Assembly: GCA_009767595.1 (NCBI GenBank)
Contig: VSDK01018463.1
Span: 582,966-646,965 of the forward strand
Length of the DNA: 64,000 nt
DNA from: Symbiodinium kawagutii
Lineage: Eukaryota > Sar > Dinophyceae > Suessiales > Symbiodiniaceae
Direction: 5' to 3'
Of this stretch, positions 38,756 through 49,900 are shown one piece after another. Position 1 is the stretch's first letter; every line of letters begins with the position of its first letter. Below the pieces are notes generated by a model that was not told where the DNA came from, did not search any database, and saw nothing but the letters and a program-made list of their open reading frames with translations. The position numbers and the translations under genes are program-made.

Positions 38756-39420
38756 ATAGATGGCAATGAAGTTGCAACAACGGCAGTTAAAGCAAAGAGA
38801 AGTTAAAGAAGTGGAAGTTAAAGCCAGGAGAAGTTGAACCAATGGAAGTTAAAGTCAAGAGAAAATGACCCATTGCTTTAATCTCTTTTGATTTTCACTT
38901 CCACCGTTTTAGTTTTTCTTGGTTTTAATTTCCATTGCTTTAGGTTCTCTTGGCTTTCACCTCGCTTGCTTCAATTTTTCTTGGCTTTACCTTCCACTGC
39001 TTCAACTTCTCGTGGCTTTAACTTCCATAGCTTCAAGGTCTCTCGGCTTACACTTTCATTGCTGTAACTTTTCTTGGCTTTAAGCTTCATTGTTTTAATT
39101 TTTCTGGTTTTAACTTCCATTGCTTGGATTTCTCTTGGTTTCAACTTCCATTACTTTAATTTCTCTTCGTTTTAACCTCCACTATTTCCCACTTCTCGTG
39201 GTATTAGCCTCCGCTACTTTAATTTTCGGCCTTAACTTCCATGCGTGTAACTTTTCTTGGCTTATTTTTTTGTTATTTTGCTGCTTCTTGGGGTTAATTT
39301 CCTTCATTATTCTTTTTGGCTTTAGTTGCCATTTTTTGAGCAAGAATATTTCAAGTTTCGTTATTTTCAGGCTTCTTTGTTTTAACTTTTTTCTTAGAGC
39401 CTCTTGATTTGTTGATTTCA
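38756..39420. repeat. diverged 31-bp repeats with an orientation switch
   Basis: About 20 degenerate units of 31 bp with consensus TTTAATTTCTCTTGGC plus TTTAACTTCCATTGC. The second half equals the 15-bp monomer of the large array at 43.9-63.4 kb. From 38780 to about 38866 the units are in the opposite orientation (GAAGTTAAAGC). They flip at about 38868 and continue as CTTTAAC type to 39420. Confidence 0.75.
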
Positions 39421-39431
39421 TACATTGATTT

Positions 39432-39662
39432 TTAAATGCAATTTTTCAAAATACCTATAATATGGATTTTTATCTTAAACGTTTCTTGAAGCAACATATG
39501 CTTTAAAAAAATGTTCTGTGTTCCAAAATCAAAAATACATAAGGAAACCCACATACATTTTTTATATAGAACAATGTGTGTGTTTTTGAATCTTTTGTCA
39601 GAATCTGATGCAGAAAATGAAGAACAGTAGTGTCTCTTTTTGGAACATATGTTTTTCTGCAT
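39432..39662 (-). CDS. AT-rich small open frame, unknown protein
   Basis: A minus ATG-started frame of 76 codons ending in TAA. It reads MQKNICSKKRHYCSSFSASD, then KRFKNTHIVLYKKCMWVSLC. It is lysine-, cysteine- and aromatic-rich and not repetitive. Codons are AT-ending, unlike the exon candidates to the left. With 39768-39971 it forms a 600-bp island between two satellite blocks. It could be part of an inserted element. Confidence 0.35.
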   Translation of the reverse strand: MQKNICSKKRHYCSSFSASDSDKRFKNTHIVLYKKCMWVSLCIFDFGTQNIFLKHMLLQETFKIKIHIIGILKNCI

Positions 39663-39767
39663 ATATGTAATTGCTTTTGATTTCTTGGTTTTTGATCTCG
39701 GTTTGTTTTAGTTTTTTGTTTTTAGAAAAATTTGTAAATTTGAAACTATCAAAATATTGTACGGTAT

Positions 39768-39971
39768 TTATTTATTTTCGAAAATAGCATTAATTTCTAT
39801 TTGATCTGAAAAAAGGAAAACTGAAAATAGCAAGTCTTTAAAAATTTTGACCGTACCCTCCATACGTTTTGAATTTCTATTTTCTATGATTTCACTTGTA
39901 AGAACATCAACCATTGTAGCAACACTTTTTTTCATAATATCAAGTGAATATTTCCGATAAAAATTCAGAGC
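39768..39971 (-). CDS. AT-rich candidate last exon, unknown protein
   Basis: The minus strand has an acceptor (AATACATTTTTACAG) followed on a codon boundary by 67 codons and TAA. It reads ALNFYRKYSLDIMKKSVATM, then VDVLTSEIIENRNSKRMEGT and FKDLLFSVFLFSDQIEINAI. Composition is very protein-like (amphipathic helices, charged residues), yet codons are strongly AT-ending. It differs from the GC3-rich exons elsewhere, hinting at a separate origin. Confidence 0.45.
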   Translation of the reverse strand, partial: ALNFYRKYSLDIMKKSVATMVDVLTSEIIENRNSKRMEGTVKIFKDLLFSVFLFSDQIEINAIFENK

Positions 39972-40261
39972 CTGTAAAAATGTATTCAAAATACTTTTTG
40001 TTACATGTCAAATGTGGGTATTAATAAAGATCTAATTCTGCTCATGTTCAGGTCTTACCTGCATAAAAAAACAAACCAGTAGTCACAAGCCCGGATAACC
40101 CCACATGAAAACATTCTCCTCCAGTCATGAGCAAGGCGCAAAAATTGAATTGAACGAAGAGGAAAATCACCAAACGCCACACCAACACCAACACCAACAC
40201 CAATTCCCATTCCACACCACACAACATGGCCACACCGCCCCACACCACACACTACACGACA

Positions 40262-41905
40262 ACGTACCAAGACACATCATACCCTGCCAAAACGTACCAC
40301 GCCAAAACCTACCAAGACAAAACGTGCCACGCCAAAACGTACCAAGACAAAACGGACCACATCCAAACCTACAAAGACAAAACTTACCAAGACAAAACGT
40401 ACCACGCCAAAACATACCAAGACAAAACATGGCAAAACCTACCACGCCAAAATGTACCAAGAAAAATACAACACCAAAACCCACCAAGACAAAACGTGAC
40501 ACGCCAAAACGGACCAAGACGAAACGGACCACGTCAAAACCGACCGAGACAAAACTTACCACACCAAAACCTACCACACCAAAACATACAAAGAAAAAAA
40601 GTACCGAGACAAAACGTACCACATCAAAACGTACCAACACAAAAACGTACCACACCAAAACGTACCACAGCAAGATGTGCCAAGACACAACGTACCAAGA
40701 CAAAACGTACCACATCAAAACATACCAAGAGAAAACGTAGCACGCCCAAACGTACCAAGACAAAGCGTGCCACGCCAAAACGTACCAAGACAAAGCGTGC
40801 CACACCAAAATGTCCCACAGCAAAACATACCAAGAGAAAACGTACCACACCAAAACTTCCCCAGGCAAAGAATGCCACACCAAAACGTACCAAGACAAAA
40901 CGTACCACAGCAAAACGTGCCAAGACACAACACACCAAGACAACACGTACCACATCAAAACGCACCACAGCAAAACATACCAAGAGAAAACGTACCAAGG
41001 CAAAGCGTGCCACGCCAAAACGTCCCAAGACAAAGCGTGCCACACTAAAAGGTCCCAAGACAAAGCGTACCACACCAAAACGTACCAAGACAAAACGTGC
41101 CACACCCAAACGTCCCAAGACAAAGCGTGCCACACTAAAACGTCCCAAGACAAAACGTGCCACACCAAAACGTCCCAAGACAAAGCGTGCCACACCAAAA
41201 CGTCCCAAGACAAAGCGTGCCACACCAAAACGTACCAAGACAAAACGTGCCACACCAAAACGTACCACAGCAAAACATACCAAGAGAAAACGTACCACAC
41301 CAAAACGTACCAAGACAAAGCATGCCACACAAAAACGTCCCAAGAGAAAGCGTCCCACACCAAAACGTCCCACAGCAAACGTACCAAGACAAAACGTACC
41401 ACAGCAAAACGTACCACATCAAACCGCACCAGGGCAAAACATACCAAGAGAAAACGTATCACACCAAAACGTCCCAAGACAAAGCGTGCCACACCAAAAC
41501 GTCTCAAGACAAAGCGTGCCACACCAAAACGTGCCAAGACAAAACGTACCACGCCAAAACGTACCACAGCAAAACGTGCCAAGACACAACGTCCCAATTT
41601 CAAACGTACCACAGCAAAACGTACAAAGACAAAGCGTGCCACACTGAAACGTCCCAAGACAAAGTGTGCCACAGCAAAACGTACCAAGACAAAATGTACC
41701 ACGCCAAAACGTGCCAGGACAAAAGGTACTACGCCAAAACGTACCACAGCAAAACGTGCCAAGACACAACGTACCAAGACAAAACGTACCACATCAAAAC
41801 GCACCACAGCAAAACGTACCGAGAGAAAACGTGCCACACCAAAACGTACCAAGACAAAGCGTGCCACACCAAAACGTCCCGCAGCAAACGTACCAAGACA
41901 AAACG
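40262..41905. repeat. 15-bp minisatellite, about 110 units, stop-free
   Basis: Tandem 15-bp units of two main types, CCAAGACAAAACGTA and CCACACCAAAACGTC, with variants (GCGTG, CAGCAAAACATA). The unit has no stop in any plus frame or in the main minus frame, so frames of 471, 473, 358 and 658 codons follow automatically. A recurring block, CACAGCAAAACATACC followed by AAGAGAAAACGTACC, appears at about 40709, 40815, 40970, 41267 and 41432, showing higher-order structure. If read, the plus frames would give TKTKR/ATPKR, PRQNV/PHQNV or YQDKT/CHTKT pentads. Confidence 0.95.
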
Positions 41906-42425
41906 CACCACACCACACAGCACCACTGCCCCACTCCGCACCACACACCATACATGGAACGCCGCACCCACACCACCGCACCACCACACCACCACTCCAC
42001 CACGCCACCACACACCACCACCACAGACCACACCCCACACACCACACACCACACCCGCCCCCCAAACTGCACACCCCACACCGCAACACCCCAACACTGC
42101 AATTTTCCAACAACCCCACAACTCCACAACTCCACAATTCCACAACCGCACAACCCTACAACCCAACCACCCTACAACCCCACAACACCAAAAGACCGCA
42201 ACCCCACAACCCCACAATCCTATAACCCCATAACCCTATAACCCCGTAAGCCCATAACCAACCCACACTACACAACAACACAATACAATACAACACAACA
42301 AAACACAAATTAAGACAGCACAATACACACGACAAAATACATCATAACATGGCATAACATGACACAATGCAAAATAGCACAACATAACACTATATGAAAT
42401 ACCACTACACAATTTAAGATTTTAA
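41906..42425. repeat. A/C-only low-complexity tail
   Basis: CACCACACCAC, then ACAACCCCACAACC and CCCTATAACCCC words, then AACACAATACAAC. The plus strand has almost no G and little T. It continues from the 15-bp array and decays gradually. Confidence 0.8.
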
Positions 42426-42570
42426 AACCGAATACAAAATGGAATGACAGATTATCTTTAAAGCAACGCAATACAACATATTTTTTAAATCCAACAAAGT
42501 TAATTCACAACATGCCAGTAGTACCCGGGCAAGCCGGGGGCGGAAGTTTCCAAGGCGGTCTCACTATAAA

Positions 42571-42957
42571 CTGAAAACAATCGTGCGAATAATTTCCAAA
42601 CCCATCAAGTGCCCATAATGCTGCAGCAAAACGAACAACAACAACAACAACAACAACAACAACCACAACAACAAGAAGAAGAAAACCAGAAGCAGCCAGA
42701 GGCAGTCAAAAGCAGCCAGAAGCAGCCAGAAGCAGCCAAAAAGCAGCTGTAGACTGAAAACAATCGTGCGTATAATTTCCAACTGCATCAAGTGCCCATA
42801 ATGCTGCAGCAAAACGAACAACAACAACAACAACCACAACAACAACAACAACAACAAGAAGAAGAAGAAGAAGAAGAAGAAGAAGAAGAAAACCAGAAGC
42901 AGCCAGAAGCAGCCAAAAAGCAGCCAGAAGCAGCCGGAAGCAGCCAAAAAGCGTCAA
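42571..42957. repeat. 183-bp tandem duplication with CAA/GAA and GCAGCC repeats
   Basis: CTGAAAACAATCGTGCG through ATGCTGCAGCAAAACGAAC occurs at 42571 and again at 42754. Each copy is followed by (CAA)n, (GAA)n and AGCAGCCAGA/AGCAGCCAAA units of different length. The Gln/Glu or Leu/Phe runs in frames here come from the repeat. Confidence 0.9.
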
Positions 42958-43940
42958 CAGTCACAGAGATCGTCTCCAAAACGAAGCTTTCATGCGAGAC
43001 CTCCTTCATTTTTCAATTTGTCAATTTCAAAAAGGGACAACAGTCACAGAGACTCGCGGACGCGAAGCTGTCCTGCGAGACTTTCTTCATTTTTCAATTT
43101 GTCAATTTCCAAAAGCGACAACAGTCATACAGATCGTCGCCGGCCTGAAGCTGTCGTGCGAGACCTCCTTCATTTTTCAACTTGTCCATTTCAAAAAGAG
43201 ACGACGGTCACACGGATAGTCTCCGAAACGAAGCCGTCGCGCGAGACCGCCTTCAAAAACGCATCCCGAACATCAATTTCTGACGAAGGTCACCCGACCC
43301 CCCGCCCGAGGCAGAGCTGAACCCGCCGTTTCGCGGACCTTAGTTGCGACGTCGGAGCAGCGTGCTTTTCTTTGCAAAACACAGCATTTCGCGAGCCGGC
43401 TTACTACCCAAACTGCCAGAAGCGATGACAGTCACAAAGAGCGTCTCCAAAACGAAGCTTTCGTGCCAGGCGTCCTTCATTTTTCAATTTGCCAACTTCC
43501 AAAAGTGACAACAGTCATAGAGACCGTCGCCGGGGCGAAGCTGTCCTGCGAGACGCCTTTCATTTTTCAATTTGTCAACTTCAAAAACGACAACAGTCAC
43601 AGAGATCGTCGCCAATACGAAGCTGTCGTGCGAGCCTTCCTCCATTTTTCAACTTGTGAGCTTCTAAAAGCGACAACAGTCACAGAGACCGTCGCCGACG
43701 CGAAGCTGTCCTTCGATACGTCCTTCACTTTTCAACTTGTCAACTTCAAAAAGGGACGGCGGTCACACGGATAGTCTCCGACGCGAAGCTGTCGTACTAG
43801 ACTTCCTGTATTTTTCAACTTGCCAGCTTCAAAAAGTGACAGCAGTCACAGAGACCGTCGCCAACACGAAGCTGTCGTGCGAGATTTCCTTTGTTTTTCA
43901 ATTTTGCAATTTTAAAAAAGTGACCACAGTCGCACAGATT
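42958..43940. repeat. 83-bp repeat, about 11 copies in two blocks
   Basis: Units of 81-84 bp start at about 42958, 43041, 43122, 43205, 43429, 43510, 43594, 43678, 43762, 43845 and 43928. Each has CAGTCACAGAGA, GTCGCC or GTCTCC, a CGAAGCTGTC(G/C)TGCGAGA core and TTCATTTTTCAATTTGTCAA. A unique GC-rich segment, 43261-43420, splits the array. The unit is not a multiple of three. The last unit runs straight into the 15-bp array. Confidence 0.9.
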
Positions 43941-46900
43941 GTCCATTGCTTTGACTGTCAATGCTTTAATTTCCACTGCTTTAACTGCCATCGCTTTAGC
44001 TTCCATTGCTTTAATTGTCATTACATTGAATTTCCATTGCTTTAATTGTCATTGCTTTAGCTTACATTGCTTTAATTGTCACTACATGTAGCTTCCATTG
44101 CTTTCGCTGTCATTGCTCCAGCTTCCATTGCTTTAACTGTCAATGCTTTACCGTCCATTGCTTGAACTGCCACTGCTTTCACTGTCATTGCTTCGGCTTC
44201 CATTGCTTTAACTGTCCTTGCTTTAGCTTCCATTGCTTTAACTTCCATTGCTCTAACTGTCACTACATTTCGTTTCCATTGCTTTCACCGTCAATGCTTG
44301 AACTTCCATTGCTGTAACTGCCATTGCATTAATTGCCATTGCTTTTGCTTCCATTGCTTCAACTGTCATTGCTTTAGCTTTCTTTGCTTTAATTGTCAAT
44401 GCTTTGACGTTCATTGCTTGAACTGTCAATACATTTCCCTTCCCTTGCTTTAAGTGCCATTGCTTTAGCTTCCACTGCTTGAACTGTCAATGCTTTAGCT
44501 TCCATCGCTTGAACTGTCAATGCTTTAGCTTCATGTGCTTTAACTGTCATTGCCTTGGCTTCCATTGCTTTAACTGCCAATGCTTTAGCGTCCATTGCTG
44601 TAACTGCCTTTCTTTTAGATGCCATTGCTTTAGCTTCTATTGCTTTAGCTTCCATTGCTTTAGCTGCCGTTGCTTCAACTGCCTTTGCTTTAACTGTCAG
44701 CACTTTAGCTTCCATTGCTTTAACTTCCATTGCTTTAACTTTCATTGCTTTAACCGTCATTTCCTTAACTGTCAATACTTAAGCTTGCACTGCTTTAACC
44801 GCCATTGCTTTAACTGTCATTGCTTTAACTTCCATTGCTTCGACTGTTAGTGCTTTCGCTTCCATTGCTGTAACTGCCATAGCTTAAACTGTCATTGCTT
44901 TAGCTTCTATTGCTTTAAATGCCATTGCTTTAGCTCCCACTGCTCAAACTGTCATTGCTTTACCTGCCATTGCTTTAGCTTCCTGTGCCTTAATTGTCAT
45001 TGCCATAGCTTCCATTCCTGTCACTTGCACAGCTTTAACTGCCATGGTTTTAGCTTCCAGTGCTTTAGCTTCCATTGCTTTAGCTTCCCTTGCTTCAACT
45101 GGCATTGCTTTATCTTCCATTGCTTTAACCGTCACTGCTTTAAGTGTCATGGCTTTAGATTCCATCGCTTGAAATGCCATTTCCTTAGCTTCCGTTGCTG
45201 TAACTGTCCTTGCTTTGGCTGTCGTTGCTTTAAATGTCCTTCCTGTCGCTTCCATTGCTTTAACTGTCATTGCTTCAGCATCCGTTGCTTTGACCGTCAT
45301 TGCTTTAGATTCCATTGCTTTAGCTTCCGTTGCTTGAATGCCATTGCTTTAGCTTCCCTTGCTTTCACTGTCATAGCTTTGGCTTCAACTGGCCTGACTC
45401 TCATTGCTTTAGCTTCCATTGCTTTCAGCTTCCATTGCTTTCACTGTCATTGCTTCAGCTTCCGTTGCTGTAACTGTCATTGCTTTCGCCTCCATTGTTT
45501 TGATTGCCATTGCTTGCACTGTCATTGCATTTAGGTTCCGTTGCTTTAGCTTCCATTGCTTCAATTGTCATCGCTTTAGTTTCCATTGCTTTACCTGTCT
45601 TGGCTTTACCTTTTATCGGCTTGGCTTCCATTGCTTTCACTGGTTTTCTTTAGCTTCCATTGCATTAGTTGTCATTGCTTTGGCTACCATTGCTTCAACG
45701 GTCAACACTTTAACTTCCATTGTTTCAATTTTCATTGCTTCAACTGTCATTGCTTTAGCCTTTATTGCTCTAATGTCCATTGCTTTAATTGTCATTGCTG
45801 TAACTGCCACTGCCTTCGCTTCCATTGCTTTAACTGGCTTGGCTTTCGCTTCCATCGCGTCGGCTTCTATTGGTTTTACTGGCATTGCTTTAGCTTCCAT
45901 TGCTTTAGCTTCCATTGCTTTAGCTGTCGGCGCTTTCACTTCCATTTCTGTAACTGCCATTGCTTTAGCTTCCACTGATTGAACTGTCAATGCTTTAACT
46001 TCCATTGCTTTCACTGTCATTGCTTGAGCCGCCCTTGCTTTAACGACCATTGCTTGAACTGTCATTGCTTTAGCTTCCATTGCCAGAATTGTCAATGCTT
46101 TAGCTCCCATTGCTTGAACTGCCGTTGCTTCAGATTTCGTTGCTTTAAATGTCCTTGCATTAATTGTCATCGCTTTAACTGCCATTGCTTTAGCATCCAT
46201 TGCTTGAACTGTCATTGCTTTAGCTTCCATTGCTTTAACTTCCATTGCTTTAATTTTCATGGCTTTACGCGCCATTGCTTTAGCTGGCATTGCTTCAACT
46301 GTCATCGCATGTAGCTTCCATTGCTTCAATTGTCGCTTGATTTGGCTTTCATTGCTTTCACTGTCATTGCTTCGGCTTCCATTGCTGCAACTGCCACTGC
46401 TTGAGTTGCCAAAGCACTGACTGTCAGTGCTTGAGCGTCCATTGCTTTAACTGTCATTGCTTTAAATTCTATTGCTTGAATTGTCAATGCATTTAGCTTC
46501 CATTGCTTTCATTGTCATTGCTTTAGCCTCCTTTGCTTTAGCTTCCATTGCTTTGATTGTCAGCACTTTAGCTTCCATTGCTGAAACTGCCATTGCTTCA
46601 ACTGGTTTTGCTTTCGCTTCCATTGCTCTAACTGCCATCGCATGAACTTCAATTGCTCTAGCTTCCATTGCGTGAATTTTCAATGCTTTAACTGCCATTC
46701 CTTTAGCTTCCATTGCTGTCATTGTTATTGCTTTACTTGTCATTGCTTTGGCTTCCACTGCTCTAGCTTCCATTGCTTTAGTTCCCATTGCTTTAACTTT
46801 CATTGCTTCAGCTTCCATTGCTTTAGCTGCCATTGCTTTAGCTTCCATTGCTTTCACTGTCATTGCTTTCACTGTCAGCGCTTTCGCTTCCATTGCTTCA

Positions 46901-49900
46901 GCTTCCATTGTCTTAATTGTCATTGCTTTAATTGCCACTGCTTTAGCTTCCATTGCTTTCACTGTCATTGCTTTCGCTTCCACTGCTTTAACTTTCACAG
47001 CTTCAACTGTCGTGGCTTTAGTTTCCATTGGTTGAACCGCCGCTGCTTTAGCTTCCAGTGCTTTAACTGTCATTGCTTCGGCTTCCATTGCTTTAATTGT
47101 CATTGCTGTAGCCTCCGCTGCTTGAACTGCCATTGCCTTCAGTGCGGTGGCATTTAGCTTCCATTGCTTTCACTGTCATGGCTTTAGCCTCCATTGCTTT
47201 AATTGTCCATGCTTCAGCTTCCATTGCTGTAACTGCCATTGCTTTAGCTTCCATTTCTTTGACGCCCATTGCTTTGACGCCCGTTGCTTTCACTGTCATC
47301 ACATTTAGCTTCCACCGCCTCAGCTTCCATGGCATTAGCTTCCATTGCTTTAGCTTCCGTTGCTTTAACTGCCATTACTTTGGCTTCCATTGCTTTAACT
47401 TCCACTGCTTTAATTGCCATTGCTTCAGCTGCCATTGCTTTGATTGGCCTTGCTTTAGCTTCCATTACTTGAACTGTCAATGCTTTGGCTTCCATTGTTT
47501 TAATTGTCCTCGCTTTCATTTCCATTGCTTTTCATGTCAGTGCATTTAGCTTCCATTGCCTTTGTTGGCGTTGCGTTTGGCTTCCGGTGCCTTGCCTGTG
47601 AGTGCATTTGGCTTGCATGGCTTTCACTGTCATTGCTTTAGCTTCCATTGCTTTGACTGTCATTGGCTTAGCTTTTGCTTGGCTTCCATTGCTTCAACTG
47701 TCAGTACATTGGGTTTCCATTGCTTTCACTGTCATAGCTTTCGCATCCATTAACTGTCACTGCAGTTAGCTTCCGTTCTGTCGCTGCCACTGCTTTACCT
47801 TCCACTGCTTTAATGGCCAATGCTTTAGCTTCCATCGCTGTAACTGCCATTGCATTAATTGCCATTGCTTTAGCTTCCATTGCTTTAATTGTCGTTGCCC
47901 TAGCTTTCATTGCTTTAGCTGTCAATGCTTTGGCTTCCTTTGCTTGAACTGTCATTGCAGTTAGCTTCCGTTCTGTCGCTGTCACTGCTTTACTTTCCAC
48001 TGCTTTAATTGCCAATGCTTTAACTTCCATCGCTGTAACTGTCATTGCATTAACTGCCATTGCTTTAGCTTCCATTGCTTTAATTGTCATTGCTCTAGCT
48101 TTCGTTGCTTTAGCTGTCAATGCTTCAGCGTCCATTGCTGTAATTGCCGTTTTTTAATTGCCATTGCTTTTAGCTTCCATTGCTGTAGCTTCCATTGCTT
48201 TAACTGCCATTGCTTTAATTGTCATTGCTTTGGTTGTCAGCGCTTTCGCTTCCATTGCTTTAATTGCCATCGCATGAATTTCCATTGCTTTAGCTTCCAT
48301 TGCTTTAGCTTCCAATGCTTTAATTGCCATCGCATCAACTTCCATTGCTCTAGCTTCCATTGCTGTCATGGTCACTGCTTTAATTGTCGTTGCTTTGGCT
48401 TTCACTGCTCTAGCTTCCATCGCTTTAGCTTCCATTCCTTTAACTGTCATCGCTTGAGCTTCCATTGCTTTAGCTGCCATTGCTTTAGCTTTCATTGCTT
48501 TAATTGTCATCGCTTGCGCTGCCATTGCTGTAGCTGGCATTGCTTCAAGCGTCGTGGCATTGAGCTTCCATTGCTTTCACTGTCATTGCTTCGGCTTCCA
48601 TTGCTTCAATTGTGAGCGCTTTGGCTGTCATTGTTTTAACTGCCATTGCTTTAGCTGTCGATGCTTCAACTTTCGGTGCTTTAGCTTCCAATGCTTGAAA
48701 TGCATTGCTTTAACTGTTTAGTTTGTCATTGCTTTAGCTTCTATTGCTTTAACTTCCTTTGCTTTCAATGCCGTTGCATGAACTTCCATTGCTTTAGCGT
48801 CCATCGCTTGAACTTTCAGCGCTTTAACTGCCATTGCTTTAGCTTCCACCGCTTTAACTTCCATTGCTTTAACTGTCATTGCTTTCGCTTCCACTGCGCT
48901 AACTGTCATGGCTTTCGCTTCCGTTGCTTTAACTGTCATTGCTCTAGCTTCCACTGCTCTAGCTTCCATTTTTTAATTTCCATTGTTTTAATTGCCATGG
49001 CTCTACCTTCCATTGCTGCTTCCATTGCTTCAGCTGTCAATGCTTTAATTGCCATTGCTCTTGTTGTCCATGCTTTAATTTCCATTGCTGTAACTGCCAT
49101 TGATTTAGCTTCCATTGCTTTAATTGTCCTTGCTTTGGCTGTCGTTGCTTTAGCTGTCCTTGCTTTGGCTTCCATTGGTTGACCTGTCATTGCTTTAGCA
49201 CCCGTTGCTTTAACTGTCACAGCTTTGGGTTCCATTGCTTTAACTGTCATTGGCTCAGCTTCTGTTGCTTTAAGTGCCATTGCTTTAGTTGTTGCTGCTT
49301 TAACTGTCACTGCTTTAGCTTCCATTGCTTTGATTGTCACTGCTTTAGCCTCCATTGCTTTAATTGCCATGGCTTCAGCTGCCATTGCTTTCAGTGTCAG
49401 TACATTTCGCTTCTATTGCTTTCACTGTCATTGCTTTAGCTTCCATTGCTTTAACTGTCAACGCTTTAGCTTCCATTGCTGTAATTGTCAGTGCTTTTAC
49501 TTCCATTGCTTCAAGTGTCGTGGCACTTAGGTTCCATTGCTTTAGCTTCCATTGCTTTAGCTTACTTGGCTTTAGCTCCCATTGCGTTAGCTTCCATTGC
49601 TTCAACTGCCATTGCTTTGGCTTCCATTGCTTTAATTTCCATTGCTTTAACTGCCATTGCTTCAACTGCCATTGCTTTGACTGTCAGCGCTTTCGCCTCC
49701 ATTGCTTTAACTGCCATTGCTTCAACTGTCATTGCTTTAGCTTCCGTTGCTTTAACTCCCATTGCTTTAATTGCCATCGCATGAACTTCCATTGCTCTAG
49801 CTTCCATTGCTTTAACTGTCATAGCTCTACCTGCCATTGCTTTAGCTTCCATTGCTGTCATTATCATTGCTTTAACTGTCATTGCTTTGGCTTTCACTGC

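Noticed and set aside
40167-42143. 658-codon minus frame and 471-473-codon plus frames
   Set aside because: The 15-bp unit lacks stops in these frames, so long frames arise automatically. No start context, splice signal or non-repeat domain supports a gene.
42180-42250. Telomere-like CCCTATAACCCC words
   Set aside because: Irregular spacing and no continuous (CCCTAA)n or (CCCTAAA)n run. It is part of the A/C-only decay zone.
45637-46329. Minus AMEAK/AMTVK frames as a lysine-rich or antifreeze-like repeat protein
   Set aside because: Same array. Variants change Lys to Glu or Gln freely, with no visible constraint on the pentad.
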